Shown here: one piece after another, positions 61,376-64,000 of the stretch
Layout of the letters: every line of letters begins with the position of its first letter
How positions within the stretch are numbered: the stretch's first letter is position 1
From: Combretum micranthum
Taxonomy: Eukaryota; Streptophyta; Magnoliopsida; Myrtales; Combretaceae
DNA length: 64,000 bases
Assembly: GCA_024138025.1 (NCBI GenBank)
Contig: JAMXBD010002841.1
Span: 1-64,000, forward strand
Direction: 5' to 3'
Program-made: the position numbers and the translations under genes
The notes under the pieces: model-generated
The model's input: the letters and a program-made list of their open reading frames with translations, nothing else
Told to the model about the DNA's origin: nothing
Databases searched by the model: none

Positions 61376-62817
61376 AAAATTTGTATAAAATAGAAATAAA
61401 ATGAAATGAAATAGATAAATGATAGTTAATATATTATGTTAGTTAATTTATACAATAAGGAATGAGTTAAGTGAACTTATAAATTTAATAACTAATTAAA
61501 TTAAACATAGAAGTTAGGTATAATGTGGATTTTGATGTGTGGATTGGGATCGTGTTCACATTGGACTTGTGATGTTGGTTAGGGTTTAGGATTCATTGAC
61601 AGCATTTGGGGTTGTGCAGTAGATTCGATAGTTGAAAGGCTATAATTTAGGGGTATTGATGATAGGGATGCTATTAGTGGTTCGACAGTGGGTGTCGTAG
61701 ATGGGCTATGTAGGAGTTGTGTTAGTTGGTGAGTTTGGTGTAGATGTTTCTGTGCAGGGTGTGATGTGGTCCAATGATCAATGGGTTTGTGGGTTACCAA
61801 TCAGTTTGAGTGGTTAGTGTCCATAGGTAATATGGTGGATTTTAGGCTCGAGTGAGATGGTAGAGTTGAAGCGTCTATAATGTATGAGGTTGAATGGGAG
61901 TGGTTTGAGCGAGATAGTAAATAGTGGTAATGTGGATTTTGAGTGGTTGGTGTGCACATCGCATTGCTCCCCCAATGACCATGACTTGCACTTCTTAGCT
62001 CCACATAGACAATCACATTATCATACTGATTTTTAACATTTTTCCATCCATTTACATACTTTGCCAATCCTATGGCATTGGCAGTTTAGGTTTTATGTGC
62101 CACTAACCAAGTCACTATGATAGTCTGTTTGTGCTGTTTTTTATCATGTCTGCCCCTTGTATTTAGTTTCGTTGCTCTTAAATCTAACCAGGTTGGACAT
62201 GTGGCTAGTAAATAAATACCATTTAGTCATCCGTATAATCCATTATGGTACTTGAAGTTGGCATAAGCCTTAACTCTCTTCATTGTTGTGCCTTTGTTGT
62301 TGTTTTGCTTTATAAAATAAGCGTATGCTTTCTTTTATTTTTATGATTTTTTATTGATTTATATAATCCTATTCATTTAATTATCTTATCTATTTTAAAT
62401 AATAATTTGAATGTATAAGACTGTGCCATCTATTATTGGTTTAAAAAAAACTAATAATGTTAAAAAATATCCTATATTGCAAATGCTTCCAAACTCGAGA
62501 CTTGAATGTAAAAGATAAAATACTTAGAAAAAGAGTCAAACATTAAGAGCTAAAAGTGAGATAAAAAAAAAATCAAACATTAAAAGTTGCCAAGATTTTT
62601 ATGTCCTCATAAATAGGTATGCTTATGTATTCAATCATAGATGAAATGAATGAATTGATTTTTTTTTTGACATTTTATGTTTTGAATTTGGTGAAATAGA
62701 TTTTTTCTAATTCATAGAAAGTATTGAGTAGATTATCTCTTCATTCTTTTGGTGTTCCTACTAATTTTAGGTATATTGTGTTCTTATTAATTTTAGGTAT
62801 ACTGTGGTGAGTGTATT
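61376..62817. other. Intergenic, no gene
   Basis: Open frames at 61579-61800 and 61801-62067 (minus) have no recognisable motif. Nothing else seen. Confidence 0.5.
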
Positions 62818-64000
62818 TGTAAACCCCTAAATTTTCGGAATCGGTTTAGCATAAAACCCTAAACCGGAAGTCAAACGGAACCCTAAAGGTCAACAAAACC
62901 CTAGTTTACCGTATCAAGCTAAATCTGGCATTGCCGTTTTCCTTGACGCTGAAAAACGAAGTTGGGATAATTAGCTAAAATAGTTCGTAATAACCATAGG
63001 TTTTATAAAAATTTTAGTTTCGCAAAATTCGGGTGTCCTTCGAAGCCGATCGGACACAGTTCTCGAAAAACGTGTCCGGAAGCCCAATAGTAAAAATATT
63101 CCGAATATACCGTTAGACTCGTAAAAATATAAGTTTTCCAAAAATATCAATTTCGTAATTTTTCGGTAGTAAAATAACAGATATAGCTTTATACGCGTAT
63201 TTTCTTACTACCGGTACTTTAATTGTCATGTCTACTTTACATTACACTATTCATTACTATTCTACACTATTCTTTTATCTCTACTTTTTCTTACACCTAT
63301 TCTTATACTCTACATAACCTATAATCTTAACTTTTTACCTTTCCCATAACTTTATATCAAATCTACCTTACATATTACATCTTTTATTTTTCCAAAAAGT
63401 CAAAAAAATAAAACAAAAGCCCCTCCCCCATGCATGGCCGGCGCCCCCCTCTCTAAATGCCCTCAATTTGTTTTAATTTTGCTTTATTTTAATTACACAA
63501 AAATCACTCCTCAATTTCCTATAAATATCCCCTCATACCTTCACTTCTTTCACACCTCTTCTTCTCTAAAGTTACTCTACTAAAATTTCTCTCAAATTTC
63601 TCTCAAGAGTTCTTTCAAGAAGTCTCTTAGTTTAGCTTCTTTAGGTAAGAAATTTCTCAAGATTTCTTCATGTTCATCTACTTAGTATGAGCTTAGTATG
63701 TGTTTTCTAAAACCATGAAGGTTAAGAAAGCAACAATAGGTTCATACTTTGTTTTTGTCCATAATCATAATTCCTTTATGTTCATGTTTCTTTTATATTC
63801 ATTTATGTTTCTTATGTTCATTTATGTCTCTTTTATGTTCATAATATCTACTATATCTATATAGCTATATATACTATTTAGAGCATATAAGCTCATAATC
63901 TTGCAATTTATTTACCTTTCAATTTATTTACTTCAATGCATTTTATTTATTCCAAGTTGTTTTTAAGACTAGTCTCTAGTCTTAGACTTGTCCTCATCAA
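62818..64000 (+). mobile_element. Putative gypsy-type LTR, cut by the window edge
   Basis: TGTAAACCCCTAAATTTTCGG (62818) looks like an LTR start. The text that follows (TCGGACACAGTTCTCGAAAAACG, TCGTAATTTTTCGGTAGTAAA) is typical of plant gypsy U3 regions. A TATA-like box TATAAATA (63520-63527) lies about 700 bp in, followed by a pyrimidine-rich, TTTCTCTCAAG-rich leader. No partner LTR or coding region is in the window, so this remains an inference. Confidence 0.45.
63520..63527 (+). promoter_or_regulatory. TATA-like box in the putative LTR
   Basis: CCTATAAATATCCCC, a strong plant TATA context, with a C/T-rich stretch about 25-60 bases downstream where a transcript could start. Confidence 0.5.

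Overview
The window is AT-rich nuclear DNA of a flowering plant, probably a eudicot; I could not identify the species. The evidence is a multi-exon gene with GT/AG introns, a chloroplast menaquinone/phylloquinone-pathway fusion protein, plant-type transposons (Mutator-like, hAT-like, copia, gypsy, LINE) and very low GC intergenic DNA.

One ordinary host gene is present. PHYLLO (about 15.1-40.05 kb, + strand, about 28 exons) encodes the plastid four-module protein of vitamin K1 synthesis: a MenF-like remnant, MenD (SEPHCHC synthase), MenC (o-succinylbenzoate synthase) and MenH (SHCHC synthase). The twelve or so MenD exons read cleanly. The MenF, MenC and MenH exons carry about nine single-base indels, several in homopolymers, plus a duplicated half-exon next to a poly-G run. 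This pattern suggests uncorrected sequence or assembly error more than a decayed gene, but that is not proven.

The rest is mobile DNA. At 8.57-14.08 kb lies a 5.5-kb Mutator-like element (MULE) with long terminal inverted repeats, a 9-bp target duplication, unusual arrays of CCTCGTCTCTT-type palindromes near both ends, an internally deleted transposase, and a spliced plant mobile domain (PMD) gene as cargo. A 350-bp non-autonomous relative with a perfect 9-bp target duplication sits at 52.55-52.90 kb. A 4.8-kb Ty1/copia element lies antisense inside PHYLLO intron 2. A 2.4-kb gag-only LTR element with a perfect 5-bp duplication sits about 190 bp past the PHYLLO stop. Two hAT-like non-autonomous elements of one family (3.5-4.6 kb and 48.9-49.7 kb), a nest of copia and Tat/Ogre-like pieces (43.5-46.4 kb), a LINE ORF1 relic (49.9-50.3 kb) and several short MITE-like repeats account for much of the remainder.

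From 50.3 kb to the end I see no host gene, only repeats, a tandem array at 51.6-52.04 kb, and LTR-like sequence at 58-61 kb and from 62.8 kb to the right edge. I saw no tRNA or rRNA gene and no CRISPR array.
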